A stretch of DNA of 30,013 bases, from NCBI GenBank assembly GCA_034698045.1, contig JAQGAU010000361.1:1-30013 (forward strand). Reading direction: 5' to 3'. Both the position numbers and the translations under genes were made by a program. This document shows positions 21,039-30,013 of the stretch, piece by piece. The stretch is from Paramacrobiotus richtersi (lineage: Eukaryota > Tardigrada > Eutardigrada > Parachela > Macrobiotidae). The notes below the pieces were generated by a model, which was given only the letters and a program-made list of their open reading frames with translations, did no database searches and was not told where the DNA came from. Numbering within the stretch: position 1 is the stretch's first letter; each line of letters opens with the position of its first letter.

Positions 21039-23227
21039 TCATTCTTCTGTCACGGTCTTGAATTTTGAATTTTTCCAACGATTCATGAAACTGCGCTCCT
21101 GGATACTATTAAACAAACTAAGTGGAATGTGGCTAATCCGAGTATCCGAGGGTTTGCACGGCATTAGTCTTCCGAATAAGTTCTGCGCGGCCGAACGGTA
21201 GGCTGCTGCATGGGCGTAGAACAAGAAATTGCAGGAATGACTAATGTCCGACAGGACACTTTGCACATGGAAGATGTTCCAGTACATGGCGTACGAATAC
21301 CAGTCTTTGGTTAAACAGGACACGTATGAGAGCAGCATTAGCTCATTGACCATGGTTAATCCTTGTGTTAGCAGGTAAGTCGTTGTAGACAAGATGATCA
21401 CCAAGTTCAGGTCACTGACCCGACGTTTCCGAGAGCTGTGCTTGAAGGCCCTTTGACGTTTATACACGGTAACCACGACGACCACATCGGCCGCCATTAG
21501 GATAAGAAAGGAAGCGACGAGCTTAACATTCTGGAACAAAATAACTGTTAGTCATTCATACTATCGGAATTTTCGATAATACACTTACGCGGTATATTAC
21601 AGCGCAGTACTCCCACATTCGTATCCATGGCGGGAAAGAGCCATTTAACGCTGGAAGATCTCGGTACATGAGTTCGAAAACACTTATCTCCACTCGCCCG
21701 AACTGGTAATACCATGCGATGGGTTCAATCAGGTTGATCACAACCACTGCTATGAGAATGCATAACACAATCGCTAGAGCAGTGTTTGCTTTGGCTTGTC
21801 GGTTGCGGCGAAGTGGGTACAGTAGGGCTAGGGAGCGTTCGACAGAAAACACCGTCAGGACCCTTAAACAGAAGACATGAGGCAACGGAGCAAATGATTC
21901 AGAAAAAGAAAGGTTTACCAGTCTGACATATCCTTAGAGACCATCAGGCAAAGCAGGACCACACCACCGAGTGAATCATATGTAGAATTCATCCGGAGGT
22001 TTTTTCGATTAATCGTGGCGATATGCCGCGGAATTTGAGACCACCTGTGTGAACAACATGACGCGTTACTGTAATGGTATATTGTTCCAAAATGTTTCGT
22101 GGGAGTTTGTCCATGTCATACATGTATATAAAGTCGAAGACACAAATGGCCATCAAATAAACAATCGCACTCCTCTTATCCTTCTGACTGGCAAAGATGA
22201 TCAAACTAACGACATTTCCCAAGGTACAAGCTAGAAGCAAGATGGGAAAGGCGACAGCGAAAACCGGCGCGGTTGGGGTTTTGGCCAGCACGCTGGCCGC
22301 ATGGAAAAACCACGTGCGTGATGCATTATCCCCACAGCGATTAACATAGACGGACGGTTCGCAGAATGCTAAATTGATATTCCGAATCATTTCTGGCTGT
22401 TTCCCGTCCATATCATTCCACCAGCCACACACCCGTTCCGCAAGAGAATTTATGTACTTGGCATCATGGCTGGTACACAGCAGATTTGTGCGCGTATAAA
22501 TAGAGGTCAGTGCTTGAAGTTCTTGACAGCTGTTCCTTTCTGGGTTGAGCTTGGTTACGAAGTGTGTGGTGTTTGATTCTACATCGCAGTCGGCACCTTC
22601 GAACGTCCGAGGCGAGTATTCTTTAGTATACGTGTGCCATTTACAGAGATACAAGTAGGCAACCTGTTAAAATATCCATAGCAGCACAGTGAGGATAAAG
22701 ATGATTAAAAACCCTTTTTTTATTTTTCATTTATTTAAACTTTCTTTTAGATACAGTGGCATTTCCTAGTACACCTTTTTGCGAATGAAGGCTATACAAA
22801 AAACATTCTTTGTATCCCGTTATAAGTTTAATTTTCTCGTATATGTTTTTTAGATTGGGAATCTCACCTGCCTCGGCATTCCGCCAGTTTGGTTGAACTG
22901 CAGACTGGGAAATGTTGGACAAAACGTCTGATACATATCGCGATTGGGAGACTGCGCAGTTTGCCACCACTGACAGAACTGAGCTGCTAGCGGATCACTA
23001 TATGCCATAAAACAGGGCTTCTCCAAGCCCCCTAGCAGACTATCCGTACTTTGAATAAACCGGCAGTGGGATGTGAATTTGACTGCAGCGTCCGCAGTGC
23101 CGTTAACTGCACATATTGGACTGATGAATTCCGTAGTATTGTCGCTCGAGATTGAGTTCTTCCCAAACACGATGGCGGTACACAGAAACTGGATAAATTC
23201 GGTCAAATTAAAGGGAACATTTGCCAT
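21039..23227 (-). CDS. GPCR gene 4: 7TM receptor with duplicated Cys-WW ectodomain
   Basis: Exons on the minus strand are 23227-22868, 22663-22122, 22044-21919, 21862-21589 and 21530-21039, giving about 597 residues with no internal stop. Both six-Cys modules and both C-x-W-W motifs are present. TM1 contains GNVVSLIIF, TM3 ends in VER, loop 2 is YPLRRNRQAK, and TM7 has SCNFLFYAHA where the others have SFNFLFY. Exon 5 begins NVKLV where genes 2 and 3 have DIKIV, and the C-tail is extended, ending in FKTVTEE. Intron 1 is 204 nt and very AT-rich. Upstream on the minus strand is IR-C, forming the second clear IR-then-GPCR unit. Protein similarity to gene 3 is highest. Ligand unknown. Confidence 0.87.
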
Positions 23228-24290
23228 TTCACCTGCAATATATAGCGTGTTTATTCAGCTGTCCAGGTGATTGTTCCGATCAATTAAGTTTCGCTAACGT
23301 TTTGGCGCTAATTACAGCAAATAAACAGAATATTGTCTAAATTGTAGGTACGCAAAGGATGCCTGAAGGAACAAGTATTTCTTTCGTGCGTGCTTTACCG
23401 GAAAATTTTATACGGTGTCGATAAAGACAGTTTGCCGACAGCGTTAAGGACTTCTCACATTGTTAGTGGGTATTGACAGCCTACGATCATATATCGGCCG
23501 ACCCGGTATACAAAATTAAGATCTAATTTGCAGCCACATTTGTGGCAAAGCTCCTTTTCGCGTTTTCCTCGTCTACGCTTTTCTAGAAGTAAATCCTCGG
23601 TTTATGTGCTAATCTTCGCATTACATTATGGCGCAATTGTCTTTACTATTATTTTTCGAAACTAATAAGGCTTATAGTTCGGTACGCGGGACGATGTGAC
23701 GATCTAGGACTGCTGTTTTCGATGATCAGCTCCGTGATACCGGGCAGAACGTTTTGCGACGTTACCGTTTTGCCGTTAAACGTTTACTTGTGACGCATGG
23801 GCCTCGTAGCCCGTGCATCCCATAAAGCTTTTGAATATTATAGGCTAATCCTACTCATTTGTTTCGTAAGTAGGTATAAGATTGCTACAAGCATTCCTCA
23901 GTTATAATTACCCTCGTCGATGGCAAGCTAATTGCTCAAATACATACTGTTGATTGTTTGCAAGTCACAAGCTGTTGGTTGCAACTTGCAAGGGGAGCTT
24001 TCCATTACATTAGACACATGATCGATGGACATTTGATGGACGTGCCGTTAGTAGTTAATGGTCTGCGATAATTACTAGCAAATTTCTCCGTACTACTGCT
24101 GATTTGTATAACAGATAATCAAGTCAACCGATTGCAGCGCCGTGGCTTGTTTATCATCATAATGAGCGTATTTGAAAGCTATACCTTCACAACAGTTTAA
24201 ACTGCTTGTGTTACGGCTTACAATTAACCGAAAAAATATTAATCCTATTTTTTCATAATATACTGGCAAAGTATGAGAGTACATGTACAA
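23228..24290. other. Spacer between GPCR gene 4 and IR-C (duplicated flanks)
   Basis: No gene was recognised. 23357-23480 is GPCR 5' flank with the block and the GCGTTAAGGACTTCTC segment. About 23750-24205 is IR 3' flank, with TATAACAGATAATCAAGTC and CGCCGTGGC-type matches to the IR-A and IR-B spacers. Confidence 0.55.
23357..23374 (-). promoter_or_regulatory. GPCR upstream block, copy at gene 4
   Basis: GGATGCCTGAAGGAACAA lies 130 bases before the ATG of GPCR gene 4 and is followed by TTTACCGG and other segments shared with genes 2 and 3. Confidence 0.45.
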
Positions 24291-25986
24291 TCACGAGCTA
24301 GCGCGCAGCTTTTTAGACACTGTTATACACAGCCGACCTAAGACGATTTCCGTAACGAACAACACACTGGCAAAGGACAGCAATCCTATTGTCATGTATC
24401 CCGTTGAAATCAAAGCGTCCATGCGGATGCTAGCGGCCTCTCTGCTTTTCTGCGGCTCAGCGTCCGGCGTAAACGACACACCGTAGGCCCGGTAGAGAAT
24501 ATCTTTATGGACACTGACCACTCGTTTTAATGTGCCAGTCGCGGCCATCCAGTCGACCCTAAAATGACAAATCTGTGTCCGCTTGATATCTTATTGTTTA
24601 CCGACTGACCAAATCATGACGTACATGTCTGAAATATTCGCCTGTAGCCAAGACTCAAGTGGCACCTGATATACGGAAACAAAAGTGTCATATGCGGATG
24701 GCACCGCTGGAATGAAACCGGCTTTCTGGAAGAGTGGTTTCTCATCGGTAATAAAGACCACCAACTTATCCGTCTGAGACATGGTGGCCACGAGGTGAAT
24801 GCGAGTGTCGAATGGTGGCGTGTAATCACATCGACGAATCCGTTTGAGTAACGGTTTCAGAGCGGTGCTGTTCTGAAACAACAGAGACAAGGATTTTTTT
24901 TGTGCATGGCATGTCATAGTTTGCTAAGTAGTCATTTACCATGAACTCTATCTCCGAGTTCCCGGAGGACATGAGCAAAGGAGAGAAGTCGGAGCGAACA
25001 AACTCCAACATCGTGCGAAACGGGGGAGTCAACAGTGATCCAGTAAGGCTTGAACTAACGTATGTGTACATTAGCGTAGTGGTGAAATATGCTGACATAA
25101 GCCAAATGATCACTGCAACTTGAGCTCCGGTAAAGCGTTCAGGCTTTTTTATCTCATCTATACAAACATAAATTGTATTTCATTACAGCACTAAATCTTA
25201 CATAACTATAGTTTTCAGTACTGTATCTTGACCGAAAAAGCTAGCCAAAGTGTTGAAGATGGCCCGCAAGCAGATGCACCCAACTGACCCAAACGCGAAA
25301 GCTTTCGTTGTGTTCGTAGGTGTATCTTTTCGTTGTACATACTGTAGCCATGTTTTTACACAGACAATACACATCATCGCCATTAAAAGTATGGGCCAAA
25401 GGTCAACCATAGGTGCATAAAAAAGCGCATACATAATCGAGTTGGTCACAGTGCCGGATTCCGTCAGCCAGCGCTGGTGCACGGCTGCACTGTACGTTCT
25501 TACTAAATAAGTCGACACCATGTTGTAATGGGCTTTACGGGTGTTAGTCACCGAGTTGGCTCGGATGCTCATGTTGACAAAACCAAGCAACATTGCCGCC
25601 AAGCCTCCAGTATACCGGGTGCCGTCGATTGTGGTATAAGTCGGCCACTCGGGGGTTTCCGCGTGCAAAGAAAGACTAGACATTGAAAAAAACTTGGTAA
25701 CTCAAGAAACTCTAAAAACATAAGCGGTAAGATCACATTACCGTAGTCCTAGTTTTTGTCCAATAACAGCCAGGATTGTAATGGAAATTCCGCAAAAGCA
25801 CCCGGAGCCGGGTGGGCTTTCGAAGCTCCATGGCGGTTCATCTTTAACACTGACTATAAACAAGTCTGTGGGGGTGTGATTGTCGAAAGTATTATAAGGA
25901 TTATCCCCTTTATCGGAAACAGATTCATTCGTACAGACAACGAGCTGCAAAAGTTTACAATGGCGGTAAAGTACTTGCTTGTCCAT
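24291..25986 (-). CDS. IR-C: ionotropic-receptor-like ligand-gated channel subunit
   Basis: Exons on the minus strand are 25986-25742, 25675-25222, 25152-24940, 24872-24625 and 24558-24291, about 475 residues. S1 has KDEPPWSF and GISITILAVIGQKLG. The Arg follows SVTNT, in place of SLTAI. TM1, pore ending in FFGQ, TM3, S2 and TM4 are present. The donor used after exon 2 in IR-A and IR-B (CAAG/GT) is mutated here to CAAG/AT. A new donor 5 nt further on (ACA/GTACTG) and an acceptor 5 nt further on (GATGAG/ATAAAA) would restore frame and protein length, and I use them. If the old acceptor were used the frame would break, so this copy may instead be a recent pseudogene. It is the most diverged IR of the three. 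The upstream block is retained. Confidence 0.75.
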
Positions 25987-26890
25987 TATTGGGCGTTTGA
26001 AATACTGAGGATCATGTATCGCGGGAAGTTCGAGAAATATTCACATTTTATTCCTTTGCAACGGCGGTAGCACTGCAGTAACAGACTTCTAGTACTATCT
26101 TTCTGCATGGCTCTTTTGGACTAAGGCTAAGCGCTCTGTGGAAGCTAGTACGTCTGCATCCCGATGGGAATCCCGATCATATTTGCGCATTGGATCATGT
26201 CTCGTGCACACCTTGCTCTGGAGTTGGGTTAGCGTTGTATGTTTAACGTACCGTTTCGTTCAGCATTTTTTTCTTGCCGTTTGAAGTTTACCAAAGGATA
26301 CTTAAACACAGAAGTAAGCAGTTCTTCAGTTACAGAAGTTCTGATCATACTCACGACAAAACGAAAAAACCCGTACAATCATTTTCAAGCATAAGAAATC
26401 GAGTTGTTCCTCGCATTCTTATTGTTAGCACGCGCAATACTTTCTGAAAGTAGTTATGATCATACTATTGGTCCTGGACTTGTGCTGGACTGACGCCTTT
26501 GTTGTCACATAAGAAGTCCGCCGTTTACGTTCAAATGCCGTCACACTGTCCTGCTTTTACGTGTTGCACGTTTGGTCAATCACATCAGATCGTCAGTCAT
26601 AAACAAAGTCTTCAGCACGCAGCAGAATTAGTAGGCGAACTTTACCCCAGCCTTCGTCAACAGAATTTTTCTTCACTAGAATTATTTTCCATCATTAGCA
26701 TTCGCAGACGTATCGCACTATTTCAAAACCCGTAAGCGAATTTTGATAAGCCGTCGTGAAACACTTAAGTCGCACGCGACTTGTAAGAAGGAAAAACGCC
26801 AGGTACTGCCGCATAGTTGTAATTCATAATGCCGGCTGCATCGAGATCGGCTGCTTTGTAGCGTTTACGAGATATACCGGTCATCCAAAA
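25987..26890. other. Spacer between IR-C and the plus-strand gene
   Basis: This is a divergent intergenic region between a minus-strand and a plus-strand gene, so it should hold both promoters. 26156-26170 is the IR upstream block. The plus-strand open frame at 26499-26735 has no recognised domain. The frame of the next gene is open back to about 26756, but the ATG at 26891 is preferred because it starts a signal peptide. Confidence 0.45.
26156..26170 (-). promoter_or_regulatory. IR upstream block, copy at IR-C
   Basis: GCATCCCGATGGGAA lies 170 bases before the IR-C ATG and is identical to the IR-A copy, though the surrounding flank has diverged more. Confidence 0.5.
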
Positions 26891-29643
26891 ATGTTAAAAG
26901 CCATCTTGTTTTTAGTGGGCATTTCCCTGTGTGTGGAACAATGCTTATCCGACGGTAAAATTAATTAGCTGTTATTCGGCATAAACCGTCTTCTATACTG
27001 ATATAGAGTTTACCTGTATATTTTACTTTTTAGTCATTTCCTTGGATGGCGAAATGCCAGACGAGGTGCAGACAAAAAGTGCCAATCAACGTTCACTTTT
27101 TTCCATGAATCTGGATATTTACTGGCGCTGGCCGGATCGTAACGAAATACTGTACTACATCGACGGATACTACAGTATGTAATGAAAATCTTCGGTAAGT
27201 CAATTACTAATGCCATGCAATTCTAGACCCGCAAGAAAGAAACTGGATCCGGCAAGCGGCGAGTTTCATCGAAAGGGATCTGTTAGGATGTATCGCTTTA
27301 CGGGAAGCCGATCCCCGGGATCGCCGACCGAAGATCAGGGTCACACCATTTTTGAATCACAAGTATGCAACAGATTTTATATGGTGCAACATTCTTGCCT
27401 TGCTTTGAATGTTCTACTAATTCCAGTCAACGGGAAGATTACTGTAAAGCATATCCCGGATACCGACACAGTTCCGCTAGGAACGGCCGCGACCAACTGT
27501 TCATTGTGCCACGTGGACCAAAAAGTTGCTTGAACGAATCATTGGTTGGACTGATGAAAGGCTGGGCTATTAGTCTGGGAAGGTTGAATGAACATCAACG
27601 ATGGGATCGTAACGACTATATTCGCATCCATCCTGAAAACATCCAGTTCCCGGTAAGTCGTTAGTAGCGTCTAAACAGTGTAGAGCCATTTTGTGGATAT
27701 GCTTACTCGGCTTATAGGAAGCGTACCGGAGATATGACTTCTTACAAGCCTACGTTGAATCGTTCTGGATGGGGCTTCCGTACGATGCGTGTAGTATCAC
27801 CCACAACCGCCCAACGGCATTCTCCCGACCCGGGACTGTCGCTTTCACCTTCCGCAGAGGCCCGCAGGCGGTTCCGGATATTCCACGGTTGAGCCAAACC
27901 GATTGCCAGCTGATCAGCCACATGTATGGCTGCAACCCTCGAGTGTGCCGCTATTGTAAGACGACACAGAGTCACAGACGACTATTGTAATACAAATTTT
28001 ATGTGTATCGTAATAGTTTATCCATAAACACTGCACTTATTCTCTTACCAAACAGTATCATTACTTCGTCCGGTATTAGAAGCTGTTCTGATTCCTGTCC
28101 CACGCTAAAATTAATATATCTTAGGGGACTGTGAAGCAGCGCGACAGAATGCATCCTGGGCCAGCACATCCAAACCGACAACAGTATCCACTGCTCGCCC
28201 AACCACTCCGACCATGCGACCAACCACCACCGTTCCAACCGCTCGACCAATCACGACGCCAGCCCGTACAACAGCCATTCCAACCGCAGCAGGCTCGACA
28301 TCGAAACCTGTCTCTGGCGGTTCAACAGTAGCAGCAAGGTCATCATTGGCGTCTACGGTCAGCACAACGCGAACTACTACGCTACCAACACCATCCACCG
28401 ACGCGCCGATAACTACTGCCACAACAACAGTTGTTACAACAACAGAGGCCGAAACAACCACCCTAGCGCCCAGATGTTCACTGCAGCCGTTCTGCCAAGG
28501 AAAGATCGATGAGGCATCGTTTCTCCTTGGACCCTATGTTCCGTTCCAGACATACTTGTTCTTTTCTGGTAAGAAAGCACCCAAAACTCTAAGCATGCAA
28601 TGTTCAGGTGAAACGTTCTTAACCTTGTTTCTAACAGGCGAATGTATAATGGAGTATACGGTCAATTGGACTTCGAGTTTTCTCCGTCCGATTGGAGATC
28701 CAGAACTGATTGTCGAGTACTTCCCTGCACCCGGCGGAGCCAGCATTGTTCCACCGGTTACACCAGTGTATCTTACCAAGAACACCACAACTGAATCCTT
28801 CGACTTGAATCTAGTTAACAAGGTAAGCTTCTGCACTGCATTAATATAACAGACGTACAGAAAGACAGTGACATATTCTGTGCGTTGACTTAATGTAGTT
28901 TTACGACAGTACATACAATTAAAACAATTGTACCGTGCTCTGTATAGGGTGGATCTAGCACATTAGCGTGCCAAACCAATGGCCAATTCGACACCCACGC
29001 CGCTATCTGTCCTATCGTATCTGGTCCAAACAATCGTCCAGGAACGGCCGGTGTTAGCAGTGTCTCTTCCATGCTGAATGCGGGCGATTTTCTCGTGTAC
29101 CACTACGTTGTTGACAGTAAGGACACACTGGATAATGTGGTCTTAGACATTTCCAAATGGCTATAATTTTCTATCTTTTTGGCAGACTCCAGGAAGGAAA
29201 TCAAATTGATGGACTCGAAGTTCGAAACTACATACCAGACAACACAGGGACTGCTATCCGGCCAGACCGAAATTACCAGCATTACAGCCATTCAGATTCT
29301 GATGGATGAAGCCGACATTCATCCCGTCGTAATGGGAATTATCGGAACAGGTGTCGATGGGAAAACTTACGCCGGGGTTGTCGATATGCCGCTCAGTGCA
29401 CATCCAAATGTCACACTGGCCCCAGTTTCGGTAAGCGTGTATGTAACACGGTTGGCAACGATATGCAGGCGAAGGGCCGATCAGCCTTGCGTCTTCCTGC
29501 TCTGAACGATAATCGTCTACATTATAACGGTTGTAATGACTAGGAGCTTTTTTGATCATTATTAACAACTCTCTTTTTATGTGTTTCAGTGGTACTACGC
29601 AGATGGGAACCCGCTGTTATCCACAAAACTCGAAGGATGTTAG
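26891..29643 (+). CDS. Secreted astacin-like pseudoprotease with mucin-like linker
   Basis: Nine exons: 26891-26954, 27034-27174, 27227-27383, 27427-27652, 27718-27955, 28125-28822, 28948-29116, 29186-29430, 29590-29643. Phases agree throughout, giving about 663 residues. A signal peptide (MLKAILFLVGISLC) is followed by an astacin domain, about 45-268: RWP near its start, PQERNWIRQA, C90, C155, LGRLNEHQRWDRNDY, PYDACSITHN, LSQTD, MYGC268. Aligned to HExxHxxGxxHE, the zinc histidines are K165, I169 and N175, and the catalytic Glu is G166. Met-turn Met and Tyr are T224 and N226. So the fold is kept but proteolysis is not expected. About 288-391 is a Thr/Pro-rich, probably O-glycosylated linker. 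392-663 is Cys-containing with N-glycosylation sequons (NWT, NTT) and is not recognised. Intron 3 is only 43 nt, with a TACTAAT branch-like site. Function may be binding or inhibition; unknown. Confidence 0.85.
28195..28480 (+). repeat. Thr/Pro-rich low-complexity coding tract
   Basis: Within exon 6 of the astacin-like gene, ACC/ACA/ACT and CCA codons dominate and encode repeated TTT, PTT and TAR-P units. It is irregular, not a clean tandem repeat. Such mucin-like tracts usually carry O-linked glycans and act as extended spacers. The antisense valine-rich frame over it is a shadow. Confidence 0.7.
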
Positions 29644-30013
29644 ATCTGTTTTGCATAACAATTTCGTAACGAGGTTCCACTTGATGGTATGCTTTGTGGG
29701 GATATTATATTTGTAGTTTAGATCTACGGAAATTTCTGCTGACGTATTCCATTCCTTACAGCTTGGGATTTTGTAGCTATCAATCAGATTGTTGCCGTGA
29801 TGCAGGGTGAACTGAGCACGAAACAACAATAGTGAGCTGGCTGAAACAAAATGATCGAAAACAGCATGTCCATAACAAGTTTTATGAAAGGTCTTGCAGA
29901 AACCCATGCTTCTGCAAGTTATGTATCCCTAAAGGTATTAACCCATGACCGCCTGGTACCAGAAGGAGTGCGAATTTCGCCTCCAAAACTTGGATTTACC
30001 GATCAAAAAATTC
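29644..30013. other. Region downstream of the astacin-like gene; possible extra exon and partial gene
   Basis: TTCCTTACAG at 29752-29761 is a good acceptor, followed by a protein-like frame (WDFVAINQIVAVMQGELS) to a TAG at 29830. It would be in phase with a weak donor at 29638 (GGAT/GTTAGA) in exon 9, giving an alternative C-terminus. An ATG at 29945 opens a frame to the window edge (MTAWYQKECEFRLQ), which could be the first exon of another plus-strand gene. Both are unproven. Confidence 0.3.

Noticed and set aside
25153-25227. U12-type AT-AC intron in IR-C
   Set aside because: The sequence starts ATACAG, not ATATCC, and ends in AG, so it does not fit an AT-AC intron.
26756-26890. N-terminal extension of the astacin-like protein
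   Set aside because: The extension is basic and would bury the signal peptide; the ATG at 26891 gives a standard secretory start.
28111-28461. Antisense valine-rich open frame
   Set aside because: It is the shadow of the Thr/Pro codons in exon 6 of the astacin-like gene.
1-30013. CRISPR arrays, operons, transposase genes, tRNA or rRNA genes
   Set aside because: None seen; the repeats are diverged duplicates of receptor genes and their flanks.

Overview
The window is animal nuclear DNA. Every gene is split by short GT-AG introns (about 43-490 nt), and the products are metazoan receptor and extracellular-protease families. No bacterial, viral or transposon genes were recognised. The gene content and compact introns suggest a small-genome ecdysozoan, with a tardigrade as my best guess; that assignment is inference only.

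Positions 1-26 kb hold a minus-strand cluster of two receptor families that have duplicated together. Four intact five-exon 7TM GPCR genes lie at 1757-3970, 5141-7682, 8581-10806 and 21039-23227. Three five-exon ionotropic-receptor-like (IR/iGluR-type) channel genes lie at 11902-13749, 16149-17914 and 24291-25986. Between them are remains of further copies: an isolated IR exon 1 (18515-18746), a decayed IR exon 3 piece next to a GPCR 3' end (14443-14820), and a ghost locus (about 19.8-20.76 kb) that keeps GPCR and IR flanks but has lost nearly all coding sequence. Flanking blocks upstream and downstream of each family recur at fixed distances, so whole gene-plus-flank units were copied. In transcription order an IR is typically followed by a GPCR.

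The GPCRs carry an unusual ectodomain built from two copies of a six-cysteine C-x-W-W module, one ending in exon 1 and one opening exon 2. They lack the usual TM3-ECL2 disulphide and CWxP motif. The IR-like genes encode S1, TM1, pore, TM3, S2 and TM4, keep the ligand-contact Arg of S1, and have almost no N-terminal domain. Together they look like a chemosensory or peptide-sensing receptor cluster; that role is inferred from family and arrangement.

At 26891-29643 on the plus strand is a different nine-exon gene for a secreted protein of about 663 residues: signal peptide, an astacin fold in which all three zinc histidines, the catalytic Glu and the Met-turn Met/Tyr are replaced, a Thr/Pro-rich mucin-like linker, and a C-terminal region I do not recognise. 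It appears to be an astacin pseudoprotease.

All exon joins were worked out by hand from splice signals, reading phase and comparison between paralogues; none has transcript support here.
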